Of a DNA stretch of 64,000 bases, positions 17,282 to 26,245 are shown piece after piece (position 1 is the stretch's first letter; each line of letters starts with the position of its first letter). Location: positions 124,001-188,000 of the forward strand of contig CALXOK010000001.1 in assembly GCA_944390025.1 (NCBI GenBank). The letters are read 5' to 3'. Source of the stretch: an uncultured Spirochaetales bacterium. Lineage in GTDB: Bacteria > Spirochaetota > Spirochaetia > Sphaerochaetales > Sphaerochaetaceae. The notes beneath the pieces are model-generated. The model was not told the origin of the DNA. It saw only the letters and a list, made by a program, of their open reading frames with translations, and did not search any database. Position numbers and translations under genes: made by a program.

Positions 17282-18293
17282 CTTGCCTGAGAATCTCATT
17301 GCCCAGGTTCCTTCTGACAGAAGGGGTGATGAGAGACTTCTCTTTCTTGACAGGAAAAGCGGTGAGTACCGTGACATGATGATGAAGGATTTTCCCTCTC
17401 TCATCACAGATGACTGTGTCATGGTAGTGAACAATTCCAAGGTGAGAAAGGCCCGCTGTTATGGAATGACAGAAAATGGCGGCACTGTTGAATTCCTCTT
17501 TCTTGAAGAGAATGAGGATCACAGCTGGATTTGCATGTCATCAAAGGCAAAGAAACAGAAGCCTGGACGTATATATACCTTTTACGACAGAAACGGAAAA
17601 CCTGTGGAGAAAGCTGAGCTGCTTGAAAGCCTTGATGACGGCACGAAACGCCTTGGCTTTGAGCATCCTCTTGATGAGGAGTTTTTCTCGCTGTGCGGTC
17701 ATGTGCCGCTTCCTCCTTACATTAAAAGAGAAGACACTTTCTCAGATGAAAGCCGCTATCAGACGGTTTATGCCTCTCAGGAAGGATCTGTTGCAAGTCC
17801 GACAGCGGGACTGCATTTCACAAAGGAGATTCTTGAGGAAATCAGAAACAAAGGTGTCGATATTCTTGAAGTGACACTGCATGTCGGAGCCGGAACGTTC
17901 CTTCCTGTCAGAAGCGAGAACATTGAAGACCATCATATGCATTATGAGCGTTACAGCATTGATTCAGATACAGCTGACCGTCTCAACAGGGCAAAGAGAG
18001 AAGGAAAGAAAATCGTTGCAGTCGGTACAACGAGTGTCAGAACACTCGAGAGTGCAACCGGCGGGGACGGAGTGATCAGGTCAGGCTGGGGCAGGACGAA
18101 TATATTCATCTATCCCGGCTATAAGTTCAGGACTGTCGACCGGCTGCTTACAAACTTCCACACTCCTGAATCAACGCTTCTGATGCTTGTCAGTGCTTTT
18201 GCTGGTCGCGAGAACATCCTCAATGCGTACACACATGCAGTCAAGGAAGGCTACCGATTCTTCAGCTATGGAGATGCGATGTTCATCGGCTGA
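17256..18293 (+). CDS. queA: S-adenosylmethionine:tRNA ribosyltransferase-isomerase
   Basis: 345 aa. QueA moves ribose from SAM onto preQ1 in tRNA to form epoxyqueuosine, the second-last step of queuosine. It is recognised by [20 protein letters not shown] at the N-terminus, [42 protein letters not shown] and [11 protein letters not shown] chose ATG 17256 because the family starts with this motif and AAAGGAAA precedes it; the frame stays open far upstream inside ruvB but that extension has no homology. It is last in the ruv operon and overlaps tmk tail to tail by 11 bp. Its presence implies a preQ1-based pathway together with tgt at 41 kb. Confidence 0.95.
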   Translation: MLTRDYYFDLPENLIAQVPSDRRGDERLLFLDRKSGEYRDMMMKDFPSLITDDCVMVVNNSKVRKARCYGMTENGGTVEFLFLEENEDHSWICMSSKAKKQKPGRIYTFYDRNGKPVEKAELLESLDDGTKRLGFEHPLDEEFFSLCGHVPLPPYIKREDTFSDESRYQTVYASQEGSVASPTAGLHFTKEILEEIRNKGVDILEVTLHVGAGTFLPVRSENIEDHHMHYERYSIDSDTADRLNRAKREGKKIVAVGTTSVRTLESATGGDGVIRSGWGRTNIFIYPGYKFRTVDRLLTNFHTPESTLLMLVSAFAGRENILNAYTHAVKEGYRFFSYGDAMFIG

Positions 18294-18888
18294 TGAAATC
18301 CCAGATGATTTTTGACTGAGTCTCTATGTCAAGTGAACCGTCAACCCTGAGGTATTTCACTCCCTCAGGGAGATTATCAAAGACCCTGATGAAGTTCTTG
18401 CGCACTTTCTCAAGATATTCGATTCTGTCAAACAGCTCCTTTTCCTCTCCTCGTCCTTCAATCCTCTGAATGCAGGAAGAAGCATCCGTATCGATGAAGA
18501 TGATGTACTCACTGTATGGATAGCTGTTGATTTTTTTCAGCCACTCAAAATCTTCTGTCACACCCTGATAGGCAAGAGAAGAGTAGAAGTACCTGTCGCT
18601 GATTACTGTCTTTCCTTCATCAAGCAGACGCCTGATACCATATTCCGGATTGAAAAGGTGGTCGCTTCTGTCTGCAGCATAAAGAAGGGCAAGAGCGGTG
18701 CTTGTTGTCTTCACCTGATGACGCAGAACCTTCCTCACAAGCTGGCCGACAGGATTGTCTGTAGGCTCTGCAGTAAGAATCACATCACGCTCAGCCTTGA
18801 GACGGGCTTCAAGCCGCCTTGCCTGCGTGCTTTTACCACTGCCGTCAAGACCTTCAAATACGATGAAACCAGAGAGAAGTTCACACAT
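18283..18888 (-). CDS. tmk: Thymidylate kinase
   Basis: 201 aa. Phosphorylates dTMP to dTDP. The P-loop is EGLDGSGKSTQ (residues 12-22), with the DRYFYSSLAYQG substrate-binding segment and a lid region rich in Arg/Glu (RIEGRGEEKELFDRIEYLEKVR). Length is normal. The gene is convergent with queA and shares 11 bp of 3' end. No strong Shine-Dalgarno is seen before the ATG; a TAAAAT lies 11 bp upstream, so it may have a very short leader. Confidence 0.94.
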   Translation of the reverse strand: MCELLSGFIVFEGLDGSGKSTQARRLEARLKAERDVILTAEPTDNPVGQLVRKVLRHQVKTTSTALALLYAADRSDHLFNPEYGIRRLLDEGKTVISDRYFYSSLAYQGVTEDFEWLKKINSYPYSEYIIFIDTDASSCIQRIEGRGEEKELFDRIEYLEKVRKNFIRVFDNLPEGVKYLRVDGSLDIETQSKIIWDFISR

Positions 18889-18971
18889 TTAAACACCCGA
18901 TTTTACTTTTCAAGCCATTTTAACTAGCTTTTAGAATATCTTACGATAGTCTATACTAACCTATAAGCGAG

Positions 18972-21900
18972 ATGAAGTACCATACAACCCTGTCCACAAT
19001 TATCATTTCATTGATTGTCTTGCTGTGCTTCGCACTTGCGGTTGTATTCTGCGTCACTTCTCTCGGCATCACATCTCCCGGCTATCTGATTGTGGATCAG
19101 ATTCTGACCAGAATTGATAACACTACCGATTTCAGTGTTTCCTTCTCATCGATAGAAAGGAACATGTCATCACGTATCACAGTCAATGATATCGAGCTGC
19201 GATACATGGATAATACTGTAATCCAGCTTGATGAACTGACTGTTTATCAGAATCCTTTCCAGATTGCGAAATACTTTTTCACAAAGAGCGGAAGGATTGA
19301 AATTGACATTGATGGACTGAGCGTGAATCTTGAAAGCCTTGATCAGGGCGGAGAGAAAAGCCAGCAGCCGGTTTCCCTTGTCGAGGTCAACGAGATGATC
19401 CAGTCAGTAGAAAGCTATGACTACCTTGTCAGGGACATGGCATTCTACCAGCTGGCATATTCAGTGAACATAGAGAATTTCACGCTCCGTCTTGGCCAGC
19501 ACCTGAATTTCTCTGGGCTGAGGATGAACCTCCTTCTTGATGAGGGACTCAGTCTTAACCGCTTTATATTCAACGCTCCTGAAATCTCTCTTCAGCTTGC
19601 TGATGCCGGCATCAATGCAGAAGACCTCAGCCTGATATTCTCTAAAGACGAGGAGGGATACAGTACCCGTTTCAGCGTGCAGTCAGCCCAGGGCCGCTAT
19701 AATGACTTGAACATAAACAGTTCCTCTCTTGCATTGTCTCTTGACTTTGAGAATTTCTCTTCTCTGGACATATTCCATCTGCCGCTGAGGCTGTCAGCAG
19801 GGCAGACTGATATCAGATATAATGACTACAGCCTTTCCGCTGACTACATATCATTCGCAGCAACAGGCAATAACGGTGCGGATGCTGTCATCCTTGATGC
19901 TGAGTTTGAAAGCGCTTTTGCTGATGCAAGCTCATTCCGGATCAACACCCATCTTAGCAGGAATGAAGAGAAAACAAGCATCACAGTCTCAACACCTTCT
20001 GGAATCTCAGTCCATTCGCAGGATTATGGATTCGATGCCTACCTGAGAAGTCTCAGTGCTGATATTCGCATAGAGAATGGAATCACATTCACTATTCTTG
20101 GAGATTCACTTGAAGCTTCTGGACTTGATGGCGTCACATCTGGATTCTATTCCAGTCTGACAGGCAGTACACTTACCAGCTCTGGTCAGCTCAATGATTC
20201 AAGCTTCTATGCGGATATTTCAAGCAGGTTTGAAGCTGAAAGCGAGTATGAGTTCTTTGATGGAACAAGCCTTGATTTCAATGTCTCATGTCTGATGGAG
20301 AAGGGCAGCATGCCTGATATCATCGCAGACATCAGAAGCCTCAGTTTAGAATCTCTTGAAGAGGCTGTTTCAGGCAGGGTGAGGTATTTTGACGGAGGGC
20401 TTGAAGGCAATGTCAGGCTGGGAGACAGGCTGTCTGTGAGTATGACCAATGGTGAGCTGAAAACAGCAAGCATAAACATTTCCTCACTGAGTCTTGATGA
20501 TTTCATGCCTCTGATAAGACAGTTCGCTCCGTCCCTCGATGCCTATATTGATGAAAGCACGAGACTTAACGGAACTCTCAACCTTGATTACAGTACTGCT
20601 GGAGGCCTTGCCGGGAACATGCTCGGTTCTCTTGCTTTTGAGAACATTCAGTTCAATCAGTATCACTTCAATATGGCCAGCACCCTCAGTGCTTCATTCA
20701 ATCCTGAGACTGTCAGCATTTCTTATTTCACCATTACGACTCAGTGGATACGTGTGAGCTATGGAGGGGATATATCACTTGAGACGCTCTTCCCTCAGGG
20801 CAATCTTTCAATCGAGTTCACTGAATCCGGTGAGAAGCTTCTTAATTTCGATTTCTTCCTTGACAGCGAGAATGAGTACTATGTTGACGCTTCAATTCCC
20901 CGTTTCCCGAACAGCTATCTGAGAGGCTCCGTCAACTGGGCCAGAGAGAAAGTCATCACTTCATCCGGCGAACTGAGAAGCGGAAACACAATCTATCCTT
21001 TTGACTTCGTGTTTGACATGAATGCTAGTGAGGCGAAGCTCACTTCCTCCGGTCTGGAGATTAATGTCGGCTTCAAGGATGTGTTTGATCTTGGCATCAG
21101 CTTCAATTCCTTCACTCTGCCAGTGATTCTTGATGCCGGCCAGAATCCGACCTCTCTTGATGGTAATTTCAATTTCAGCTTCGACTTTGCCGGTCAGTCA
21201 TATACAGGCCATTCTGATGATTTCATCATACACTCAATGAGCCTCATTCCAAGCCATCCTGAAGTGAGTTTCGACCTTTACCTTGATAACTCAGAACTCC
21301 GGCTTGACAACATCTATCTGAGAGACGAGTTCACACCTTATACAGGCCGCCTTATATTCCAGCTTGAGAACATGAACCTTGCTCTTACTCTTGGTAACAT
21401 GGAAGAGAGAATCAATCTGTCCCTGCTGCTGCACAGCGGCGATTATTCCGGACTGCTCAGTCTTGAGAATGTTTCGCTTGACCGCTATTCATTCCGCAAC
21501 ACAGCACTCACAACAACTCTTATTGGCAGAGGAGAGAGCGGGAACGATTTCGCATTCTCAGGAACTGTCCTTGTCGAGAGCACTGATGAGAATGAGAGCA
21601 CTTTTGCACTTTCAGCGGATGTTGTCATCGATGAAAGAGGAATTGAGTCCAAGAATCTCAATTTCACGACTGACAATCTTGATCTCAGGGCTGACAACAT
21701 CAGCTTTGATGCTGCTGATGGACTATTCTCACTCGATGCATATATGCATTTTGTGAAGGTGAACAAGGACAGGGCTTATCCAGTAAGTGCTGCTGCCTCT
21801 GTTGAAGTAAGCCTTGATGGCGGTGGATCTATTCTTGAAACTCTGTCCGACACGATTTCAAATCTTGAAGATAAAACGTTCAATGTCTCTGCGACACTGG

Positions 21901-23591
21901 ACTATCTTGATATTGATAACGGATATATCAGGCTTGAAGATAAAATGATTGATGCACTTGTCACATCACAGCATGCTGACTTCTATGGCAACTTCATAAC
22001 CGGCTCCCTTGTCTTTGACACAATGAGCTTTGATATAACCATATTCAACAACGAGATACTCCACGGCCATGCCAGCGGTCATTTCAGTGCCGATGACATA
22101 AATATCCAGCTTGATGACATCAATTTCAATCTTGCATCAATCAACTGGCTTTATCCATCTCCGCTTGTGACATTTGACAACCCTGCATGGGTTTACGGCG
22201 ATTTCATCCTTTACGGTTCAATTGATGATTCCCATCTCTACGGCCAGGGAGGAACCCACGGCTTTGACATGAGAGTCTGGTGGGTGAAGGATGCCTATCT
22301 GCATCTGGGAGACACTGAAGTGACTGTAGTTGACAACCACGCTTCTACAAGCATGACTCCTGTCGTCGTTGTTGATGAGGATGACGGTGATCTTCACCGG
22401 GGTTTTGCTGTCGCACAGGCCCAGCTGAGCAATGCTGATATCCTGGAGTACTATGATATCGAAGTATGGGTTCCCGAGGGCGAGACAATCTTCATACACG
22501 CTCCTGTCTACAGTCAGGGCATACAGATAAAGGCTGATGTCAGCGGCCATTTCAAACTCACCTCAGATTTGAAAAAGAACAATCTGAGCGGAGAGCTTGA
22601 TCTTTACAATGCAGTTCTTTCAATCGGCATTGATGACATTCCTGAATGGTGGGGCCCCAGCCGCTTTGAGGTGAGAAATGAGTATGACGTCACACTCAGG
22701 GAAAACTGCTCATTCGTGATGCCTCTCGGACCTAACCCGATTCTTCAGGCATATTTCGATGAAGACTGCTCATTCCATTTCCTCTATGATTCTGTTTCAC
22801 GGGAAAGGGCTTTCAACGGAACGCTGTCTTTCCGCTCCGGTGAGATATATTATTTCCAGAAGAACTTCTTCATTACGGAAGGAAGCATCATATTCCCATC
22901 AAGCGGAAGCGACATGAGCAATGCGAGACTGAATCTCAGGGCGAGACTTAGGGATTACAACAGTAAAGGAGAGAAGGTTGACATTTACCTTGTGCTCAAC
23001 AACTCATCGCTGAGCAGCTTCAATCCGACCTTTGAGAGCACGCCTCAGATGAATATCGAGGAGATAATGCAGATTCTCGGTTCTTCAATCCTGCCTTCAA
23101 GCGCGTACAACGGCACGAATCTCGCTTCATTCGCCTCGATTCTCACATCCGGAATGGATGTTCTCAACAGGATGGGTGTCATTAACACGACAGGATATTC
23201 TGATCTCAGTGCAGCAATCCGCGAGGGACTTGGGGTCGATATATTCTCCCTTAAAACCAACATCCTGCAGAATTTTATTATTGACACCATTTTCTCCTCG
23301 TCTTACAACCTGTCTCCGCTTGCGACATATCTTAACAACACATCGATTTATATCGGTAAATACATGACCAAGTCGCTTTATCTGCAAATTATGTTCTACC
23401 TGCAGGCAGTCGAGAACGGAAGGAATGAGAATTCGTTCTTGTCTAATGACCTGTCGCTTGATCTTGAGATTTCTCTGGAGTGGGAGAATCCTCTTGGAAC
23501 AATCACGTTCTTCACGACTCCTCAGAACATGACGCTTTACAGCATTATGGACAATTTCGGAATCAGCTACAGCAAAACTCTGTATTTTTGA
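18972..23591 (+). CDS. tamB: Translocation and assembly module protein TamB (DUF490, AsmA-like)
   Basis: 1539 aa. One N-terminal membrane helix (about residues 7-29) anchors a huge periplasmic protein built of repeated beta strands, ending in the conserved TamB C-terminal domain (about 1150-1539), seen as LSGELDLYNAVLSI, GTLSFRSGEIYYFQKNFFITEG, RLRDYNSKGEKVDIYLVL and MNIEEIMQILGSS. The family forms a hydrophobic groove bridging the envelope, with roles in lipid transport and barrel assembly. bamA follows 36-54 bp later, the usual pairing. TATACT at 18952-18957 may be the -10; the leader would be short and the Shine-Dalgarno is weak. Confidence 0.9.
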   Translation: MKYHTTLSTIIISLIVLLCFALAVVFCVTSLGITSPGYLIVDQILTRIDNTTDFSVSFSSIERNMSSRITVNDIELRYMDNTVIQLDELTVYQNPFQIAKYFFTKSGRIEIDIDGLSVNLESLDQGGEKSQQPVSLVEVNEMIQSVESYDYLVRDMAFYQLAYSVNIENFTLRLGQHLNFSGLRMNLLLDEGLSLNRFIFNAPEISLQLADAGINAEDLSLIFSKDEEGYSTRFSVQSAQGRYNDLNINSSSLALSLDFENFSSLDIFHLPLRLSAGQTDIRYNDYSLSADYISFAATGNNGADAVILDAEFESAFADASSFRINTHLSRNEEKTSITVSTPSGISVHSQDYGFDAYLRSLSADIRIENGITFTILGDSLEASGLDGVTSGFYSSLTGSTLTSSGQLNDSSFYADISSRFEAESEYEFFDGTSLDFNVSCLMEKGSMPDIIADIRSLSLESLEEAVSGRVRYFDGGLEGNVRLGDRLSVSMTNGELKTASINISSLSLDDFMPLIRQFAPSLDAYIDESTRLNGTLNLDYSTAGGLAGNMLGSLAFENIQFNQYHFNMASTLSASFNPETVSISYFTITTQWIRVSYGGDISLETLFPQGNLSIEFTESGEKLLNFDFFLDSENEYYVDASIPRFPNSYLRGSVNWAREKVITSSGELRSGNTIYPFDFVFDMNASEAKLTSSGLEINVGFKDVFDLGISFNSFTLPVILDAGQNPTSLDGNFNFSFDFAGQSYTGHSDDFIIHSMSLIPSHPEVSFDLYLDNSELRLDNIYLRDEFTPYTGRLIFQLENMNLALTLGNMEERINLSLLLHSGDYSGLLSLENVSLDRYSFRNTALTTTLIGRGESGNDFAFSGTVLVESTDENESTFALSADVVIDERGIESKNLNFTTDNLDLRADNISFDAADGLFSLDAYMHFVKVNKDRAYPVSAAASVEVSLDGGGSILETLSDTISNLEDKTFNVSATLDYLDIDNGYIRLEDKMIDALVTSQHADFYGNFITGSLVFDTMSFDITIFNNEILHGHASGHFSADDINIQLDDINFNLASINWLYPSPLVTFDNPAWVYGDFILYGSIDDSHLYGQGGTHGFDMRVWWVKDAYLHLGDTEVTVVDNHASTSMTPVVVVDEDDGDLHRGFAVAQAQLSNADILEYYDIEVWVPEGETIFIHAPVYSQGIQIKADVSGHFKLTSDLKKNNLSGELDLYNAVLSIGIDDIPEWWGPSRFEVRNEYDVTLRENCSFVMPLGPNPILQAYFDEDCSFHFLYDSVSRERAFNGTLSFRSGEIYYFQKNFFITEGSIIFPSSGSDMSNARLNLRARLRDYNSKGEKVDIYLVLNNSSLSSFNPTFESTPQMNIEEIMQILGSSILPSSAYNGTNLASFASILTSGMDVLNRMGVINTTGYSDLSAAIREGLGVDIFSLKTNILQNFIIDTIFSSSYNLSPLATYLNNTSIYIGKYMTKSLYLQIMFYLQAVENGRNENSFLSNDLSLDLEISLEWENPLGTITFFTTPQNMTLYSIMDNFGISYSKTLYF

Positions 23592-23645
23592 TGAATTCAA
23601 TAGTCTTTTTCCTTTTTTTCAATTATATTGGTGCAAGGAGTTTTT

Positions 23646-26234
23646 GTGCTTATGAGTAGAAAAATCGCTCTTTTCATTCTGGCGATTATGTTTATCCTAT
23701 CACCTCTTGCGGCTGACGAGTCCGCTTCTGCTGAAACAGCTTCTGTTTCACAGACACAGCTTGAAGGTGAGTGGTGGTATGGAAGGCCCATTGAGGATTT
23801 CACATATACAGGTCTTCAGAACGTTCAGGCTCGGACTGTCAACAGCCTTCTGAGGTCTTTTATCAACCAGACATTCACGCCTGAAGTCGAGAATGAAATC
23901 AACAATATCCTGTACAGTCAGAACTGGCTTGAATATATTGAGTCCTTTGACACAATCCTCAATCCGGCAACAGGCGGTATCACGATAAACATCAATCTTC
24001 ATGAAATAACGATGGTTTCTGATATCACCTTCGAAGGGAACACTGAACTCCGTGCAAGAGTGCTTGTTGAACAGCAGGGTATTCAGGAAGGTGATTTCTT
24101 CTCTCCTGGTATTCTGCGTGCTAATGCCGCGACCCTTGAGGATTACTATCATTCAAGAGGCTATGCTGATGCTAAAGTAAGCGCCCACAGCGAGATTCAT
24201 GAGGCATCAAATACCGTTACCGTTGTCTACACCGTGTCTGAAGGACAGCAGTACAAAATCAGTTCAATCAATTTCATCGGCAATAATGCTTTCACAGCCA
24301 AAGAGCTTAAAAAGGAGATGAAAAGCAAGGAGAGAAGTTTCTTCCGTTCCGGTAACTTCGTGAGAAACACAATGGATCAGGATATGGCTCTTCTGCTTGC
24401 TTACTATAACGACAACGGCTATATCGATGCAGTCATTGAAGGCTATGAAATTGATGATGTCACCCAGCCGGATGACAAATACCACATGATTGATGTCAAC
24501 ATCACACTGACTGAAGGCAGCCAGTGGATGCTCGGCACAATCACATTTGAGGGCAATTCTGTTTTCTCTGATGAAGACATCCAGAATGAGATTTACCTCA
24601 AGAGTGGCATTGTCAACAACCAGAGTGATGTCATGACTCAGATTCAGGCCATAGCCTCTCTTTATTATAATGACGGCTACATTCAGACGAATATCACTCC
24701 TCAGATTATAAAGGATGAAGAATCACATACCGTCTCTTATCATCTTGTAATCACTGAAAGCGGCCAGTCTGTAATCGAGCGCATTGTCATTACTGGTCTT
24801 ACAAAGACAAAACCATATGTCATCGAACGTGAGCTTGAGCTCAAGGTCGGAGATGTCTTCAGTCAGGCGGCTCTTCAGTCCTCTGGACAGAATATACTGA
24901 ATACTGGAATCGTCACTGATATTTCAACAGGACTGTATCAGGGTGAGACAGAAAACGGAGTCATTCTTGAGATTGCTGTGGAAGAGGGTAATCAGATGCA
25001 GCTTCAGTTCGGTGCCACATTCGGCGGAACTGTTGACGGCTTCCCTGTATCAGGCTTCCTCCAGTGGTCAGATACAAACCTCTTTGGTACAGGAAGAGAT
25101 TTCACCATCATGACAAATCTCTCTCCTGACACACAGGCTGTCTCAATGTCTCTTTCTGACACCTGGGTTGGTAACAAGAGATGGTCAAACGGAATATCCT
25201 TGTCTCTTGAAAGAAGCGTGAAGGATGACATCCTGCAGAGAGGAACCGGCTCTCCTTATTATGACGGATGGGATTCAGAGTCTCTGACCTATCCTCTTGG
25301 ATTCACTTCCAATCAGGCATGGAGTGATGCAGACAGGCATACCGGATCTTCAATCAACAGAATGGATTATACCTTCTACACAATCAGTCTCGGCTATTCA
25401 ACTGGTTACACTTTCACATTCGAGCCAGGTAACCTGACCCTGTCTGCCGGGCTGTCAATCGGACTGTCTCATGCGTTCTACGATGATTACTATGATCCGT
25501 ATGAGCTTATCATCAAACGCTATCACGAGAAGTGGCAGTTCTCGAACAAACTCTCTCTTTCTATCACATGGGATGGCAGAGACCTTATTTCCGATACGAC
25601 CAAGGGTTACCTGTTTGCATTGAATTATACCTATGCAGGAGGTGTGCTCGGAGGACTTTCCAACTATAACAGACTGAGCTTCCAGGCTGCCGGTTATGTT
25701 CCTCTGTTCACTTATGTCAACGATGAGAATGAGTCCAGAAGCCTTGTTCTTTCCGGAACATCAACTGTCTCATTCATGTTCCCGCAGTTCTGGAACAACA
25801 CCTATGAGAAGGGATGGGATTTGTATTCACCATTCAAAGGTGCCACACGTTATGAGATGCTCTATCTTGATGGAATGAATATCGGAAGAGGTTTCCCTGT
25901 GAACAACCAGACAACCGGACTCAGTTTCCTCTGGCACAACCAGGTTGAGCTTTCTTATCCGATTGTCAGGAACATCCTGAATGCAGAAGTCTATGCTTCG
26001 GTTGACGGCGTCATCCATTCTCTTGAGGATCTTGACGGCTTCAGCAGTCTTGACTGGTATTTCTCAACTGGATTTGGAATCAAGCTGAGAATCCCTGGCT
26101 TCCCGCTTGGACTTTACTGGGTCAAGACCGCGGAATGGGTATATGACGACGGAGTCAGAGGTGATTTCCACTTCAACAGAGGCTCTGTATTCGGCGGACA
26201 GATTGTTCTTGCAATCACAACATCTATTTATTAA
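23646..26234 (+). CDS. bamA: Outer membrane protein assembly factor BamA
   Basis: 862 aa from GTG 23646, which stands 5 bp after AAGGAG; the ATG at 23652 is 11 bp from it and an in-frame TTG at 23628 lies before it. A signal peptide (IALFILAIMFILSPLAADES) is followed by five POTRA-like repeats (ITFEGNTELRARVL, INFIGNNAFTAKEL, ITFEGNSVFSDEDI, IVITGLTKTKPYVI and an initial one) and a C-terminal barrel from about residue 450 with SDTNLFGTGRDF and GRGFPV, the latter matching the lid-lock region. BamA inserts barrel proteins into the outer membrane. This confirms a diderm cell. Confidence 0.95.
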   Translation: MLMSRKIALFILAIMFILSPLAADESASAETASVSQTQLEGEWWYGRPIEDFTYTGLQNVQARTVNSLLRSFINQTFTPEVENEINNILYSQNWLEYIESFDTILNPATGGITININLHEITMVSDITFEGNTELRARVLVEQQGIQEGDFFSPGILRANAATLEDYYHSRGYADAKVSAHSEIHEASNTVTVVYTVSEGQQYKISSINFIGNNAFTAKELKKEMKSKERSFFRSGNFVRNTMDQDMALLLAYYNDNGYIDAVIEGYEIDDVTQPDDKYHMIDVNITLTEGSQWMLGTITFEGNSVFSDEDIQNEIYLKSGIVNNQSDVMTQIQAIASLYYNDGYIQTNITPQIIKDEESHTVSYHLVITESGQSVIERIVITGLTKTKPYVIERELELKVGDVFSQAALQSSGQNILNTGIVTDISTGLYQGETENGVILEIAVEEGNQMQLQFGATFGGTVDGFPVSGFLQWSDTNLFGTGRDFTIMTNLSPDTQAVSMSLSDTWVGNKRWSNGISLSLERSVKDDILQRGTGSPYYDGWDSESLTYPLGFTSNQAWSDADRHTGSSINRMDYTFYTISLGYSTGYTFTFEPGNLTLSAGLSIGLSHAFYDDYYDPYELIIKRYHEKWQFSNKLSLSITWDGRDLISDTTKGYLFALNYTYAGGVLGGLSNYNRLSFQAAGYVPLFTYVNDENESRSLVLSGTSTVSFMFPQFWNNTYEKGWDLYSPFKGATRYEMLYLDGMNIGRGFPVNNQTTGLSFLWHNQVELSYPIVRNILNAEVYASVDGVIHSLEDLDGFSSLDWYFSTGFGIKLRIPGFPLGLYWVKTAEWVYDDGVRGDFHFNRGSVFGGQIVLAITTSIY

Positions 26235-26237
26235 AAT
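26209..26237 (+). promoter_or_regulatory. mutS promoter overlapping the bamA stop codon
   Basis: TTGCAA (26209-26214), 17 bp, TAAAAT (26232-26237). The bamA TAA stop is the first half of the -10. The -10 ends 8 bp before the mutS ATG, with only TTCTCTCC between. Confidence 0.55.
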
Positions 26238-26245
26238 TTCTCTCC